Source of the DNA: Alcaligenaceae bacterium SAGV5
Lineage (GTDB): Bacteria; Pseudomonadota; Gammaproteobacteria; Burkholderiales; Burkholderiaceae_B
Length of the DNA: 64,000 bases
Assembly: GCA_009360345.1 (NCBI GenBank)
Contig: SPDP01000006.1
Span: 1 to 64,000, forward strand
Direction: 5' to 3'
Shown here in pieces: positions 7,832 to 16,657 of the stretch (position 1 is its first letter; every line of letters begins with the position of its first letter). The notes under the pieces are model-generated. The model was not told where the DNA came from. It made no database searches and worked only from the letters and a program-made list of their open reading frames with translations. A program made the translations under genes and the position numbers.

Positions 7832-10456
7832 ATGGAAAAAGCAGATACCAGCGCACACACCCCCATGATGCAGCAGTATCTCCGCCTGAAGGCCGAAGCC
7901 GGCCCTCTGCTGCTGTTCTACCGCATGGGCGACTTCTATGAGCTGTTCTACGACGATGCGGAAAAAGCCTCGCGTCTCCTGAACCTGACGCTCACCACGC
8001 GCGGCGCCTCCAATGGCGTGCCCATACGGATGGCGGGTGTGCCCTTCCATGCCGTCGAGCAGTATCTGGGCCGGTTGGTCAAGCTGGGAGAGTCGGTCGC
8101 GATCTGCGAACAGATCGGCGATCCCGCCACCTCGAAAGGGCCGGTGGAACGCCGTATCGTCCGTATCGTGACGCCCGGCACCTTGACCGACGAAGCCCTG
8201 CTTCCGGCCAAGGCCGACCGCGCCGTCGCCGCCGTCCAGCCGGGCAACGGCAAGACCGGCCGCGTAGGCGTCGCCTGGCTGAACCTGGCCAGCGGTGAAT
8301 TCCGCCTGACCGAATGCGCGCCGGCCCTGCTGGCGAGCGAGCTGCATCGCATCTCGCCGGCGGAAGTGATCCTGGCCGAGGGCCAGCCGCTGCCGGTCGA
8401 TTTCAGCGCCCCCATCAGTCCGGTGCCGGTCTGGCATTTCGAGACCAGCGGCGCCCGCCAGCAATTGCTGAACCACTTCGGCACCGACTCGCTGGCCGGC
8501 TTCGACGTCGAGGACATGCCCGAGGCCATCTGCGCCGCCGGCGCGCTGCTGCGCTACGTCTCGAACACACAGTCCCAGGCGCTGGCGCACGTACAGCAAC
8601 TGACCGCCGACCGCGCCAGCCAGTACGTGCTGCTCGACCCCGTCACCCGGCGCAACCTGGAGCTGACCGAAACCCTGCGCGGCGAGGAATCCCCCACGCT
8701 GTTCTCGGTGCTGGACCATTGCCAGACGCCCATGGGCAGCCGGCTGCTGCGCCGCTGGCTGCACCACCCCCTGCGCGACAACGACCCCGCGGCCGCCCGC
8801 CTGCGCGCCATCGAGACCCTGCTCGACGGCGGCGACCCGCGCCTGCTGCAGGAAGCCCTGTCGCCCCTGCCCGACGTGGAGCGTATCGCGGCGCGCGTGG
8901 CCCTGCGGTCGGCGCGGCCGCGCGAACTGGCCAGCCTGCGCGACGCGCTCGCGCTGCTGCCCGGCCTGCATGCCATGGTGCTGCGCCTGGCCGGCGAAGG
9001 CTCGATGCTGTCGGCCGACACCCAGGCCCGGCTGCCCGAGCTGGCCGCCCAGCTCGCGCCCGATCCCGCCATCGGCGAGCTGCTGGCGCGCGCCGTCGCC
9101 GCCGAGCCCGGCGTCAACGTCCGCGACGGCGGCGTGCTCGCCGCCGGCTTCGACGCCGAACTGGACGAACTGCGCGCGCTCGAATCGCACAGCGGCGAAT
9201 TCCTGGTCCAGTTGGAAAAGCGCGAGCGGGAACGTACCGGCATCGCCAATCTGCGCGTGGAGTTCAACCGGGTTCACGGCTTCTTCATCGAGGTCACGCG
9301 CGGCCAGACCGACAAGGTCCCCGACGACTACCGCCGCCGGCAGACGCTCAAGAACGCCGAACGCTACATCACCCCCGAACTCAAGACCTGGGAAGACAAG
9401 ATCCTGTCCGCCCAGGACCGCGCGCTGGCGCGCGAGAAATGGCTGTACGAGCAGTTGCTGGATACCCTGGCACCGCACGTGCGCGCCCTGACGCGGACGG
9501 CGGCGGCACTGGCCGAGATCGACGTGCTGGCCGCCCTCGCCTTCCATGCCCGCACCAACGACTGGGTCGCCCCCGAACTGATGGAGGCCGCCGAGATTCA
9601 CATCGAGCAGGGCCGCCATCCGGTGGTGGAGCGCGTCATCGAACGCTTCACGCCGAACGACTGCCGGCTGTCGCAAACCCGCCGCATGCTGCTGATCACC
9701 GGTCCGAACATGGGCGGTAAATCGACCTACATGCGCCAGACCGCGCTGATCGTGCTGCTGGCGCGCATCGGCAGCTTCGTACCGGCACGGGCCGCGCGCA
9801 TCGGCCGCATCGATCGCATCTTCACCCGGATCGGCGCGGCCGACGACCTCGCGGGCGGACGCTCCACGTTCATGATGGAAATGATCGAGGCCGCCGCCAT
9901 CCTGGCTTCCAGCACCTCGGACAGCCTGGTGCTGATGGACGAGATCGGCCGCGGGACGTCGACCTACGACGGGCTGGCCCTGGCCTGGGCGATCGCCTTC
10001 CAGCTCGTGTCGCAGAACCGCGCGCTGACCCTGTTCGCCACCCACTATTTCGAACTGACCCGCCTGCCTTCCGTGCGTCCCGAGGTCGCCAACGTCCACC
10101 TTGCCGCGGCCGAGTCGCACAAGGGCATCGTCTTCCTGCACGAAGTGCGCGAGGGCCCGGCAAGCCGCAGCTACGGCATCCAGGTCGCGCAGCGCGCGGG
10201 CATCCCCGCCGCGGTCGTGCGCATGGCGCGGCGTGAACTGGAAAAACTGGAGACGCAAGGCGCCCAGGTTCCGCAGATGGCGCTGTTCGCGCCGCCGCAG
10301 GACGAGGCCGCCGAGGCGCAGGCGATGGAGCTGGCGCGGGACCATGCCCAGGAAGCCGTGCGGGAGGCCTTGGACGGCATCGATCCGGACCGTCTCAGCC
10401 CGCGCGAGGCGCTGGACGCACTCTACCGGCTCAAGGGCCTGGCCCAACCGCAATGA
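7832..10456 (+). CDS. mutS: DNA mismatch repair protein MutS
   Basis: An 874-residue mismatch-recognition ATPase. The N-terminal mismatch-binding motif is present as MGDFYELF (Phe35, Glu37). Connector, core and clamp regions follow, then the ABC-type ATPase: Walker A GPNMGGKS near residue 624, Walker B LVLMDEIGRGTSTYDG and the FATHYFELT His switch. The extreme C-terminus ends DALYRLKGLAQPQ, matching the family tetramerisation tail. ATG 7832 is chosen, with a TTG directly before it. The stop overlaps the next start as ATGA, so the downstream phosphoesterase-like gene is translationally coupled. A TACAAT at about 7745 may be its -10 box. Confidence 0.97.
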   Translation: MEKADTSAHTPMMQQYLRLKAEAGPLLLFYRMGDFYELFYDDAEKASRLLNLTLTTRGASNGVPIRMAGVPFHAVEQYLGRLVKLGESVAICEQIGDPATSKGPVERRIVRIVTPGTLTDEALLPAKADRAVAAVQPGNGKTGRVGVAWLNLASGEFRLTECAPALLASELHRISPAEVILAEGQPLPVDFSAPISPVPVWHFETSGARQQLLNHFGTDSLAGFDVEDMPEAICAAGALLRYVSNTQSQALAHVQQLTADRASQYVLLDPVTRRNLELTETLRGEESPTLFSVLDHCQTPMGSRLLRRWLHHPLRDNDPAAARLRAIETLLDGGDPRLLQEALSPLPDVERIAARVALRSARPRELASLRDALALLPGLHAMVLRLAGEGSMLSADTQARLPELAAQLAPDPAIGELLARAVAAEPGVNVRDGGVLAAGFDAELDELRALESHSGEFLVQLEKRERERTGIANLRVEFNRVHGFFIEVTRGQTDKVPDDYRRRQTLKNAERYITPELKTWEDKILSAQDRALAREKWLYEQLLDTLAPHVRALTRTAAALAEIDVLAALAFHARTNDWVAPELMEAAEIHIEQGRHPVVERVIERFTPNDCRLSQTRRMLLITGPNMGGKSTYMRQTALIVLLARIGSFVPARAARIGRIDRIFTRIGAADDLAGGRSTFMMEMIEAAAILASSTSDSLVLMDEIGRGTSTYDGLALAWAIAFQLVSQNRALTLFATHYFELTRLPSVRPEVANVHLAAAESHKGIVFLHEVREGPASRSYGIQVAQRAGIPAAVVRMARRELEKLETQGAQVPQMALFAPPQDEAAEAQAMELARDHAQEAVREALDGIDPDRLSPREALDALYRLKGLAQPQ

Positions 10457-11490
10457 TCGCCACGCCGCCGCGCCTCGCCCCCTGGTCCCGCCTGCTGCTG
10501 GCGGTGGCGCTGGCGTGCGCGCCGATAGCGCCCATGCGGGCCACCACCAATGCCGAATCGGGCTATGCGGCCCGCCAGGGTTTCGCCTTCGCGCTGCTGG
10601 GCGACGTCCCCGCGCACGACGCGGAGGAAACCATCGTCACCCAGATGCTGGCCCAGTTCGGCACCGAGACCGATCTGGCCATCCATACGGGCAACATCAA
10701 GGGACGCGACGAGCGCTGCGACGACAGGACCTACGCCCGCCGGCACGCCCTGCTGGACGGCAGCCCGGTCCCGCTGGTGCTGGCCCCGGGCGAGAACGAC
10801 TGGGCCGATTGCGACCGCCCCGCCGCCGGGCAGTTCGGGCCGGTCGAGCGCCTGAACCGGCTGCGCGAGCTGTTCTTCGAACCGGACGATTCGCTGGGCA
10901 TGCTCAAGCTGGACCTGCAGCGCCAGAGCGAGACCGCCAGCTTTCGCGGCTACCCGGAGAATGCGCGGTGGGAATACGGCGACGTGCTGTTCGTCACGCT
11001 CAACGTCCCGGGCAACCACAATAACTACCGGACGGGCGCGGGCCGCAACGGCGAATACGAGGAACGGATCCAGGCCGATTCCTCGTGGCTGCGGCAGGCC
11101 TTCACGGCCGCGACGCGGCTCAAGACACGTGGACTGGTCGTGGCCTTCTCGGCAGACCCGCATTTCGAAGGCCGCCACACGCTCGCAGGCGGCATCGATC
11201 CGTACGCGACGCTGAAGACGGATCTCGCCCGACTGGCATCAAAATACGCGGGCCAGGTCCTGGTCGTCCACGGCGGCGGGCCGTTGCCCGACCGCGGCCG
11301 CGCCAGCCGCGCCCTGTCGGACCATCCGGTCAAGTTCAACGGCAAGACACTGCAAAACGTGACGCGCGTCATGACACACGGCGCCCCCGGGCCCGCCCAT
11401 TGGCTCAAGGTGAGCGTGGAGCCGGGCAACCGCGACGTTTTCAGGATAGAAAACGCCAGCACGGTGCTGCGCCCTCCGCAGCCCCGCTAG
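10453..11490 (+). CDS. Metallophosphoesterase-like exported protein
   Basis: A 345-residue protein with a cleavable signal (LLLAVALACAPIAPMRA) and a calcineurin-like layout: LLGDVP, HTGN, GENDW in place of the usual GNHD/E, a later GNHNNY, SADPHFE, and VHGGG near the end. Metal-binding residues thus appear partly substituted, so activity is uncertain. It would act in the periplasm. It overlaps mutS by four bases but the function is probably unrelated to repair. I would call it conserved and uncharacterised. Confidence 0.65.
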   Translation: MIATPPRLAPWSRLLLAVALACAPIAPMRATTNAESGYAARQGFAFALLGDVPAHDAEETIVTQMLAQFGTETDLAIHTGNIKGRDERCDDRTYARRHALLDGSPVPLVLAPGENDWADCDRPAAGQFGPVERLNRLRELFFEPDDSLGMLKLDLQRQSETASFRGYPENARWEYGDVLFVTLNVPGNHNNYRTGAGRNGEYEERIQADSSWLRQAFTAATRLKTRGLVVAFSADPHFEGRHTLAGGIDPYATLKTDLARLASKYAGQVLVVHGGGPLPDRGRASRALSDHPVKFNGKTLQNVTRVMTHGAPGPAHWLKVSVEPGNRDVFRIENASTVLRPPQPR

Positions 11491-11518
11491 GAAAACCGCC
11501 GGGCGCAGCCACCACGAC

Positions 11519-12121
11519 TCAGTGCAGCGTACCCGGGTTGCGCCGGGCCTCGATCAACGCATCGAGAACATCCTCGTCCTCGTCGTCGCTGTCCGCGTAT
11601 CCCTGCTCGACCTCCTCCGGTTCGGCCGGGCGTACCTCCAGCAACTTGATCCGCACGCGCAGCGCCATGCCGGCATAGGGATGGTTGGCATCGAGCACCA
11701 CCTTGTCGTCGGTCAGGTCCGTCACCGAGAAGATCAACGCGTCTTCGTCGCTCTCGCCGTCGTCGGGCTCGACATCGGTTTCCCCTTCGTCCTCGGTGTC
11801 GCCGGGCACGCCCTCGAACTGCATGCCGATCTCGATCGGCTCGGGGAAGCGTGAGCGCGGCTCGACCCGCAGCAATTCCGGATCGTAGTCGCCAAACGCA
11901 TCGCTCGGCTCGAGGTGGAAAGTCTGCTCGAAACCGGCGGCCTTGCCCTCCAGACCGTCGTCCAGCCGGGGCAGCAGGCTGTCGAGCCCGCGATGCAGGA
12001 AACTCACGGGGCCACCGCTGTCATCGAGCGCTTCCCCGTCCGTGTTCATGATCCAGAACTCGACGGTGACGACGGTATTCTCGCCGACGGCCAGAGCCGG
12101 ATCGCTGTTGGAAGCGGTCAT
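11519..12121 (-). CDS. FKBP-type peptidyl-prolyl isomerase (SlyD-like)
   Basis: A 200-residue cytoplasmic prolyl isomerase or chaperone. It shows the FKBP N-terminal strand VTVEFWIMNTDGEALDDS and the flap-start EPSDAFGDYDPELLRVEPRSRF (the conserved P-x-x-A-[FY]-G). The insert-in-flap has an unusually acidic stretch (about residues 105-125), followed by LDANHPYAGMALRVRIKLLEVR. SlyD proteins usually end in a metal-binding His-rich tail; this one ends in an acidic tail instead. Start 12121 (MTASNSDP) fits the family better than 12157. It converges with the phosphoesterase-like gene. Confidence 0.85.
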   Translation of the reverse strand: MTASNSDPALAVGENTVVTVEFWIMNTDGEALDDSGGPVSFLHRGLDSLLPRLDDGLEGKAAGFEQTFHLEPSDAFGDYDPELLRVEPRSRFPEPIEIGMQFEGVPGDTEDEGETDVEPDDGESDEDALIFSVTDLTDDKVVLDANHPYAGMALRVRIKLLEVRPAEPEEVEQGYADSDDEDEDVLDALIEARRNPGTLH

Positions 12122-12201
12122 AATCTTGGTTTCCCGTATACGTTGGATAGCCTTCATTCTACAGGCTGGCCCCGCCCTTTCCGGACCCGCGCATCCCCAT
12201 C

Positions 12202-13356
12202 ATGAATCCCGATCTTCCCTCCCGACTCCTGGGCGGCCTCTCGCCGTCCCGGTTCATGCAGAGCCACTGGCAACGCAAGCCGCTGTTGATACGCGGCGCC
12301 TTCGAGAACTTCCGGCCGCCGCTGTCCATCGCCCAGGTCAAGCGGCTCGCCCGCCGGGACGACGTCGAGTCCCGGCTGGTGTGGCGCGAGCAAGGCGCCT
12401 GGCAGATGGAGCGCGGCCCGTTCGGGCGGCTGCCGCCAGCGCGCGAACCGGAATGGACGCTGCTGGTCCAGGGCGTCAACCTGCATGACGATGCCGCGGC
12501 CGAGTTGATGGCGCGGTTCCGCTTCATTCCCGATGCCCGGCTGGACGACGTGATGATCAGCATCGCCACCGACCGGGGCGGCGTGGGCCCGCACTTCGAC
12601 AGCTACGACGTCTTCCTGCTGCAGGCCAGCGGCCGCCGGCGCTGGCGCATCGGCCGCCAGCGCGACCTGGAACTGGATCCCGACGCGCCGCTCAGGGTCC
12701 TGCGCCGCTTCGAACCCACCGAGGAGTTCGTGCTTGAAGCGGGCGACATGCTGTACCTGCCGCCCGCCTACGCCCACGACGGGATCGCCGAAGGCGACGA
12801 CTGCATGACGATATCGATCGGCTTCCGGTCGCCGTCGCGGGCCGAGTTGGCGCGCGGCATGCTGGAGTTCGCCTCGGAATCGCTGGCGGACCGAACGCCC
12901 CCGGCGCTGCGCGGCCACTACAAGGATGCCGGCCAACCCGCGGTGCGGCAGCCCGCGGCCCTGCCCGAGGCCATGATCGAAGCCGCGCTGGCCGCCGTAT
13001 CGGCGGTGAAATTCGACACGGCGCTGGCGTCGCGCTACCTGGGCTGCTGGTTGACCGAGCCCAAGCCCGAGGTCGTGTTCGATACCCCCGACCCCGCGAC
13101 GCTGCCGGATCTGGACACGGACTGGCCGTCATCGGGCGAGCTGGTGCTGGATCGCCGCACGCTGATGGTCCACCGCGGCCGGATGCTGTTCATCAACGGC
13201 GAAAGGGCCGAGATCGATGCAACCCCGGCCCTGCGCGGACTGGCGGACCGGCGGCGCCTGGCGTGCGCATCGGCGGAACCGGACGACGACGCGCGCGCGG
13301 CCCTGCAGGAATGGCTGGAAGCCGGCTGGATCCGTTGGTCCCCCCCGGCGCGCTGA
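12202..13356 (+). CDS. roxA: Ribosomal oxygenase RoxA/YcfD (JmjC-fold cupin)
   Basis: A 384-residue Fe(II)/2-oxoglutarate oxygenase that by homology hydroxylates an arginine of ribosomal protein L16. The N-terminal FMQSHWQRKPLLIRGAF and PEWTLLVQGVNLHDD are family signatures. Iron ligands are His and Asp in GPHFDSYDVF and the distal His in YAHDGIAEG. The winged-helix C-terminal part follows to the end. ATG 12202 begins directly at the family start. It is divergent from the FKBP gene. A hairpin repeat follows the stop. Confidence 0.88.
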   Translation: MNPDLPSRLLGGLSPSRFMQSHWQRKPLLIRGAFENFRPPLSIAQVKRLARRDDVESRLVWREQGAWQMERGPFGRLPPAREPEWTLLVQGVNLHDDAAAELMARFRFIPDARLDDVMISIATDRGGVGPHFDSYDVFLLQASGRRRWRIGRQRDLELDPDAPLRVLRRFEPTEEFVLEAGDMLYLPPAYAHDGIAEGDDCMTISIGFRSPSRAELARGMLEFASESLADRTPPALRGHYKDAGQPAVRQPAALPEAMIEAALAAVSAVKFDTALASRYLGCWLTEPKPEVVFDTPDPATLPDLDTDWPSSGELVLDRRTLMVHRGRMLFINGERAEIDATPALRGLADRRRLACASAEPDDDARAALQEWLEAGWIRWSPPAR

Positions 13357-13360
13357 CGCG

Positions 13361-13436
13361 CCCCCCCGGGGGCTCTGCTTGCGGACCGGCGGAGCCGGGT
13401 CCGCGGCGCCCCGGAACGGGTCGCCGCCTGCCTCGC
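13361..13436. repeat. Dispersed intergenic hairpin repeat, copy A
   Basis: After a C7G5 run, GCGGACCGGC (13381-13390) pairs with GCCGGGTCCGC (13394-13404), and a weaker second stem follows. The pattern (GCGGACCGGC, loop, GCCGG-N-TCCGC, then GG-N-G-N-CCCCGGA) recurs at about 57195-57240. Such palindromic units recur in intergenic spaces of Bordetella-like genomes. It lies between convergent roxA and the haem-binding gene, where it may terminate both. Confidence 0.6.
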
Positions 13437-13444
13437 GGCTTCGC

Positions 13445-13915
13445 TTACTTGCGGGCGGCCAGCGCGACGTTGATGCATTCCTCGTCCAGGTTGCCGCCCG
13501 GCGCGCCGCCGACGCCGATCGCGCCGATGGTGTCGTTGCCGGCCTTGATGGGCACGCCGCCCGCCAGGATCAGGAAATCGTTGATCGCCACCAGTTGGCG
13601 CGCACCGGGATTGTTCTCGATGGCGTTGGCGAGCGCCGAGGTAGGCGCGCGCATCGTCAGCGAGGTATAGGCCTTGCGGCGCGAGGCATCGGCGGTGTGC
13701 GGACCCGACAGGTCGGAGCGCAGCATGGCCAGTACGTTGCCGCCGCGGTCGACCACGGTGGCGGCAACCTGATAGTTCTTGGCCGCGCAGGCCTGCACGG
13801 CAGCCTGGGCCAGTTCGGTGGCCTGGGACAGCGTCAGCGACGCGGGCGTTTGCGCATAGGCGCTGGAGCCGGCGCAAGCGGCCAGGACGAACAGGGTTTT
13901 GAGCAGACGGGACAT
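13445..13915 (-). CDS. GlcG/HbpS-family haem-binding protein, exported
   Basis: A 156-residue protein with a signal peptide (cleavage likely after AYA) and the GlcG/HbpS fold: LTLSQATELAQAAVQACA, VVDRGGNVLAMLRSD, RRKAYTSLTMR and GGVPIKAGNDTIGAIGVGGAPGG. HbpS is a haem- and redox-sensing accessory protein that in Streptomyces modulates the sensor kinase SenS. Here the gene is 90 bases downstream of a response-regulator gene on the same strand, so it may be the extracytoplasmic partner of that kinase. AGGAGG precedes ATG 13915. Confidence 0.82.
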   Translation of the reverse strand: MSRLLKTLFVLAACAGSSAYAQTPASLTLSQATELAQAAVQACAAKNYQVAATVVDRGGNVLAMLRSDLSGPHTADASRRKAYTSLTMRAPTSALANAIENNPGARQLVAINDFLILAGGVPIKAGNDTIGAIGVGGAPGGNLDEECINVALAARK

Positions 13916-14005
13916 CGTTTTTCCTCCTGTGGAATCGACATCCGCAGTGTGCTTGCGGCCGCGCCCGCCGCCCATCCTGCCGGCTACGCACCGGCATCCG
14001 TAGCC

Positions 14006-14623
14006 CTACGGATTCCCCCCGGCCCCGGGTTCCTGGCTTGCCCGCGCCAGGCGGGCGAACTCCACCACGGACGTGCTGCCTATCTTCTCGGAAATGTGGG
14101 CACGATGGGTTTCGACGGTACGCGGAGAGAGCTCCAGCGCCGCGGCGATCTCCTTGGTGGCGTAGCCCTGCCCCACCAGGGCCAGCACCTGGCGCTCTCG
14201 CTCGGTCAGGCGCGCGAGCAGCGCTCGCTGCTCGTGGTACTCGCGATAGCGGGCCAGCGCGGCGAAGGCGGTGTTGATCGCCTCCATCAGCACATGCTCG
14301 TCCACCGGCTTGCTCAGGAAATCCACCGCGCCCGCCTTGAAGGCCCGCCGGCATGCCTGCATGTCGCCATGGCCGGTAAGCAGGACGATGGGCCAGCCGC
14401 AGCCCGACTCCTGGAGTTTCTGCTGCAATTGCAGGCCCGTGATGGCTGGCATGCGCAGGTCCAGCACGATACAGCCCGGCTCCAGCTGCGATTGACGGGC
14501 CAGGAAATCCAGCGGATGGGCGAAGGTCTCCACGCGCAGGCCATAGGTGGACAATAGCAGCGCTACCGCGTCGCGCACGGCGCGATCATCGTCGACGAGA
14601 TAGACCGGGGGCTGGTAGGTCAC
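14006..14623 (-). CDS. FixJ/NarL-type response regulator
   Basis: A 205-residue two-component regulator. Receiver: acidic pair Asp11-Asp12 in YLVDDDRAV, phospho-acceptor Asp55 in CIVLDLRMP, Thr in LLTGHG and Lys in FLSKPVDE. A short linker leads to a LuxR-type helix-turn-helix (LTERERQVLALVGQGYATKEIAAALELS, quoted as TERERQVLALV and TKEIAAALELSPRTVETHR). GTG 14623 overlaps the kinase stop TGA, so the two are translationally coupled. No target can be named; the downstream haem-binding gene is the obvious candidate. Confidence 0.9.
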   Translation of the reverse strand: MTYQPPVYLVDDDRAVRDAVALLLSTYGLRVETFAHPLDFLARQSQLEPGCIVLDLRMPAITGLQLQQKLQESGCGWPIVLLTGHGDMQACRRAFKAGAVDFLSKPVDEHVLMEAINTAFAALARYREYHEQRALLARLTERERQVLALVGQGYATKEIAAALELSPRTVETHRAHISEKIGSTSVVEFARLARASQEPGAGGNP

Positions 14624-16227
14624 GGCATGGATTCCTGTGAGGTCCGCCGGGCGCCGGCCAGCGGCAACAGCACGATGAACCGCGCGCCGCCCTCGGGTCG
14701 ATTGGCCGCCGAGATGCTGCCGTCGAAGTGATGGACGATGCTTTCGCAGATGGCCAGTCCCAGCCCCATGCCGTCTTCCTTGTCGGACCGGAACGGCTCG
14801 AAGATATGCGGCAACATGCCGGGCGCCACCCCCGGGCCGTCGTCGCCGACCACGATGCGCGCCATGCCATCGGCCTCGTCGATGCCCAGCACGATGCGCC
14901 GCCGCTCTTGAGGCACCGAACCCAATGCCTCGGCGGCATTGCGGATCAGGTTGTGCATCACCTGCCCCGCCTGCACCCGGTCCACCCACGCCACCGGCGG
15001 CGGCACGGCCACCTCTGTATCCAGGCGCACGCCGCGCGCCGACAGATCCGCGCGCATCAGCGCGACCATGTCGGCGGCGACCTCGCCCAGATCGCACGCC
15101 TGGGCCGCGGGTGGACTGGCGCCGACATAGGCACGCATCCGGGCCAGGATGTCCGCGGCCCGGCGGGCCTGCTGCACATTGGCCTCCAGCACGCGGCGCA
15201 TGGCCTCCGGCTCTACGCCGGGCAGGCCGGCCAGGCGCAGCGCGGCCTGGCTCTGGCTCAGCAGCGCGGTCAGCGGCTGGTTCAACTCGTGCGCGATGCC
15301 CGAGGCCATTTCCCCCATCGCGTTGACCCGCGCCGCATGCGCCAGGGTCGCCTCCTGCTTGCTCAGCCGCCCCGCCTGGCGGGCCCGTTCGGCCTCGCCC
15401 CGCGCCTGCACGGCGCGGCGCCGCTGCACGGCCAGCAAGACCGCCAGCGCCAGCAAGGCCAGGGATACCAGTACCAGCACCGTCAGCGGCCTGCCCAGCG
15501 CCAGATCGCCCCATCCAGGATGGCGGGACAGGCGCAGCTCGATGGGCTGCCCGGCATTGTCCAGCATGCGTACCGCCTCCATGGCGGGCGGATGCAGCCC
15601 GGCTCCGGGCGCGGCGGCATCATTGGCCACCATGGCCGCCGCGTCGCCCAGACGGAGCGCCAGCTGCGTCCCCGCAGGCAGTTCCCTGGAAGCAACCAGT
15701 TCCTCCAGGTCCACGGTCAGCACCAGCGCCAGGCGGCCCACGGCGGGCGGCAGGCGCTTGACCAGCAGGTAGCGGGACTGGCCCGGCTCCGGTACCGTGC
15801 TGACCGGCCGGCCGGGCTGAGCCGCCGCGACCACCCGGGCCAGGCTTCGCGGCACGAGGGGCGCGAGTCCCGGCTGGCGGCTGGACACCAGCGTGCGCCA
15901 GCCGGCCTCGGACGAGGGGGTTTCCCAGCCGATCAGGTCCACCCCCTCGATACGCGGATAGAACGCGCGGATGGCTCCCGCCACCTGCCCGATCTCGTCG
16001 AGCAGGATGCGATCGGACCGCTGCGCGAGCGCCGCCATGCTGGTCAGGTGGGCATCGTGCTGCGCGATGCGCTGCGACACGAGCCCGGCCACGGCATCGG
16101 CCGCGCCGTCCAGGTCCATGCGCAGCCTGTCCAGGGCCTGGCGGTACAGCACGGCCGACCCGGCCAGGACCAGCACGAGCCAGCCCCCCGCCAGGAGGGC
16201 GGCCATCGCGGATTGACGTTTCATCAT
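14620..16227 (-). CDS. Membrane sensor histidine kinase
   Basis: A 535-residue kinase. Transmembrane helices at about 8-28 and 247-268 enclose a roughly 215-residue periplasmic sensor resembling double-Cache or CHASE-type domains (FYPRIEGVDLIGW). Then come a short coiled coil, the H-box GIAHELNQPL with His313 as phospho-acceptor, the N-box HNLIRNAAEAL, G1 DDGPGV, F-box IFEPFRSDK and G2 GMGLGLAI. This is the FixL/DctB-like class, matching the FixJ-like partner. The periplasmic domain faces the compartment of the HbpS-like protein encoded downstream. Confidence 0.9.
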   Translation of the reverse strand: MMKRQSAMAALLAGGWLVLVLAGSAVLYRQALDRLRMDLDGAADAVAGLVSQRIAQHDAHLTSMAALAQRSDRILLDEIGQVAGAIRAFYPRIEGVDLIGWETPSSEAGWRTLVSSRQPGLAPLVPRSLARVVAAAQPGRPVSTVPEPGQSRYLLVKRLPPAVGRLALVLTVDLEELVASRELPAGTQLALRLGDAAAMVANDAAAPGAGLHPPAMEAVRMLDNAGQPIELRLSRHPGWGDLALGRPLTVLVLVSLALLALAVLLAVQRRRAVQARGEAERARQAGRLSKQEATLAHAARVNAMGEMASGIAHELNQPLTALLSQSQAALRLAGLPGVEPEAMRRVLEANVQQARRAADILARMRAYVGASPPAAQACDLGEVAADMVALMRADLSARGVRLDTEVAVPPPVAWVDRVQAGQVMHNLIRNAAEALGSVPQERRRIVLGIDEADGMARIVVGDDGPGVAPGMLPHIFEPFRSDKEDGMGLGLAICESIVHHFDGSISAANRPEGGARFIVLLPLAGARRTSQESMP

Positions 16228-16298
16228 GGATGTAGATAGTACTTGCGGGCGCCCCGGCGTAGCCGCGCTGGCATCGCGGAGGCACTTGTATCACGGCA

Positions 16299-16326
16299 AT
16301 ATCGCATATAGGCGATCTATAATTCG
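16299..16326 (+). promoter_or_regulatory. Operator/promoter of the ArsR-type gene, matching the reductase operator
   Basis: ATATCG (16299-16304), 8 bases, then CGATCTATAATTCG (16313-16326) reproduces the reductase promoter element at 1126-1153 with the same spacing. TATAAT at 16318-16323 is a consensus -10 box. Just downstream, TGGCGA-TATTCT-TCGCCA (16332-16349) is a further perfect inverted repeat in the untranslated leader. Autoregulation is the natural reading. Confidence 0.75.
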
Positions 16327-16366
16327 ACCCATGGCGATATTCTTCGCCAATACCGTTTTTCTCATC

Positions 16367-16657
16367 ATGGATCTCGACGCCACCATCAAGGCGCTGGCGC
16401 ATCCGGTGCGGCGCGACATTCTGCAATGGCTCAAGGAGCCCGAACGCCACTTTGCCGGGCAGGAACACCCGCTCGAAGTCGGTGTCTGCGCCGGCATGTT
16501 CGAACGCTGCGGACTGTCCCAGTCGACGGTGTCCGCCCACCTGGCCACGCTACAGCGTGCCGGCCTTGTCACCACCCGGCGCATCGGGCAATGGGTGTTC
16601 TACAAGCGCAACGAAGAAGCCATCGCCACGCTGATCGACCTGCTCCGGAAGCTTTGA
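16367..16657 (+). CDS. ArsR-type winged-helix repressor (predicted regulator of the alkene reductase)
   Basis: A 96-residue HTH protein: DLDATIKALAHPVRRDILQWL, then CAGMFERCGLSQSTVSAHLATLQRAGLV (recognition helix SQSTVSAHL) and the wing TTRRIGQWVFYKRNEEAI. Two cysteines, in VGVCAG and ERCGLS, are candidate thiol sensors. ATG 16367 is preferred over 16331: the TATAAT at 16318 would make the upstream ATG leaderless, and MAIFFANTV is not family-like. Small HTH regulators of this type often sit beside OYE genes; here the gene is 14 kb away but carries the same operator. Confidence 0.8.
   Translation: MDLDATIKALAHPVRRDILQWLKEPERHFAGQEHPLEVGVCAGMFERCGLSQSTVSAHLATLQRAGLVTTRRIGQWVFYKRNEEAIATLIDLLRKL

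Noticed and set aside
7511..10453. A 980-codon minus-strand frame across mutS
   Set aside because: Shadow of mutS. No family motifs.
16331..16366. Upstream start for the ArsR-type gene
   Set aside because: TATAAT at 16318-16323 leaves no leader for that start, and the added residues MAIFFANTVFLI are not family-like.
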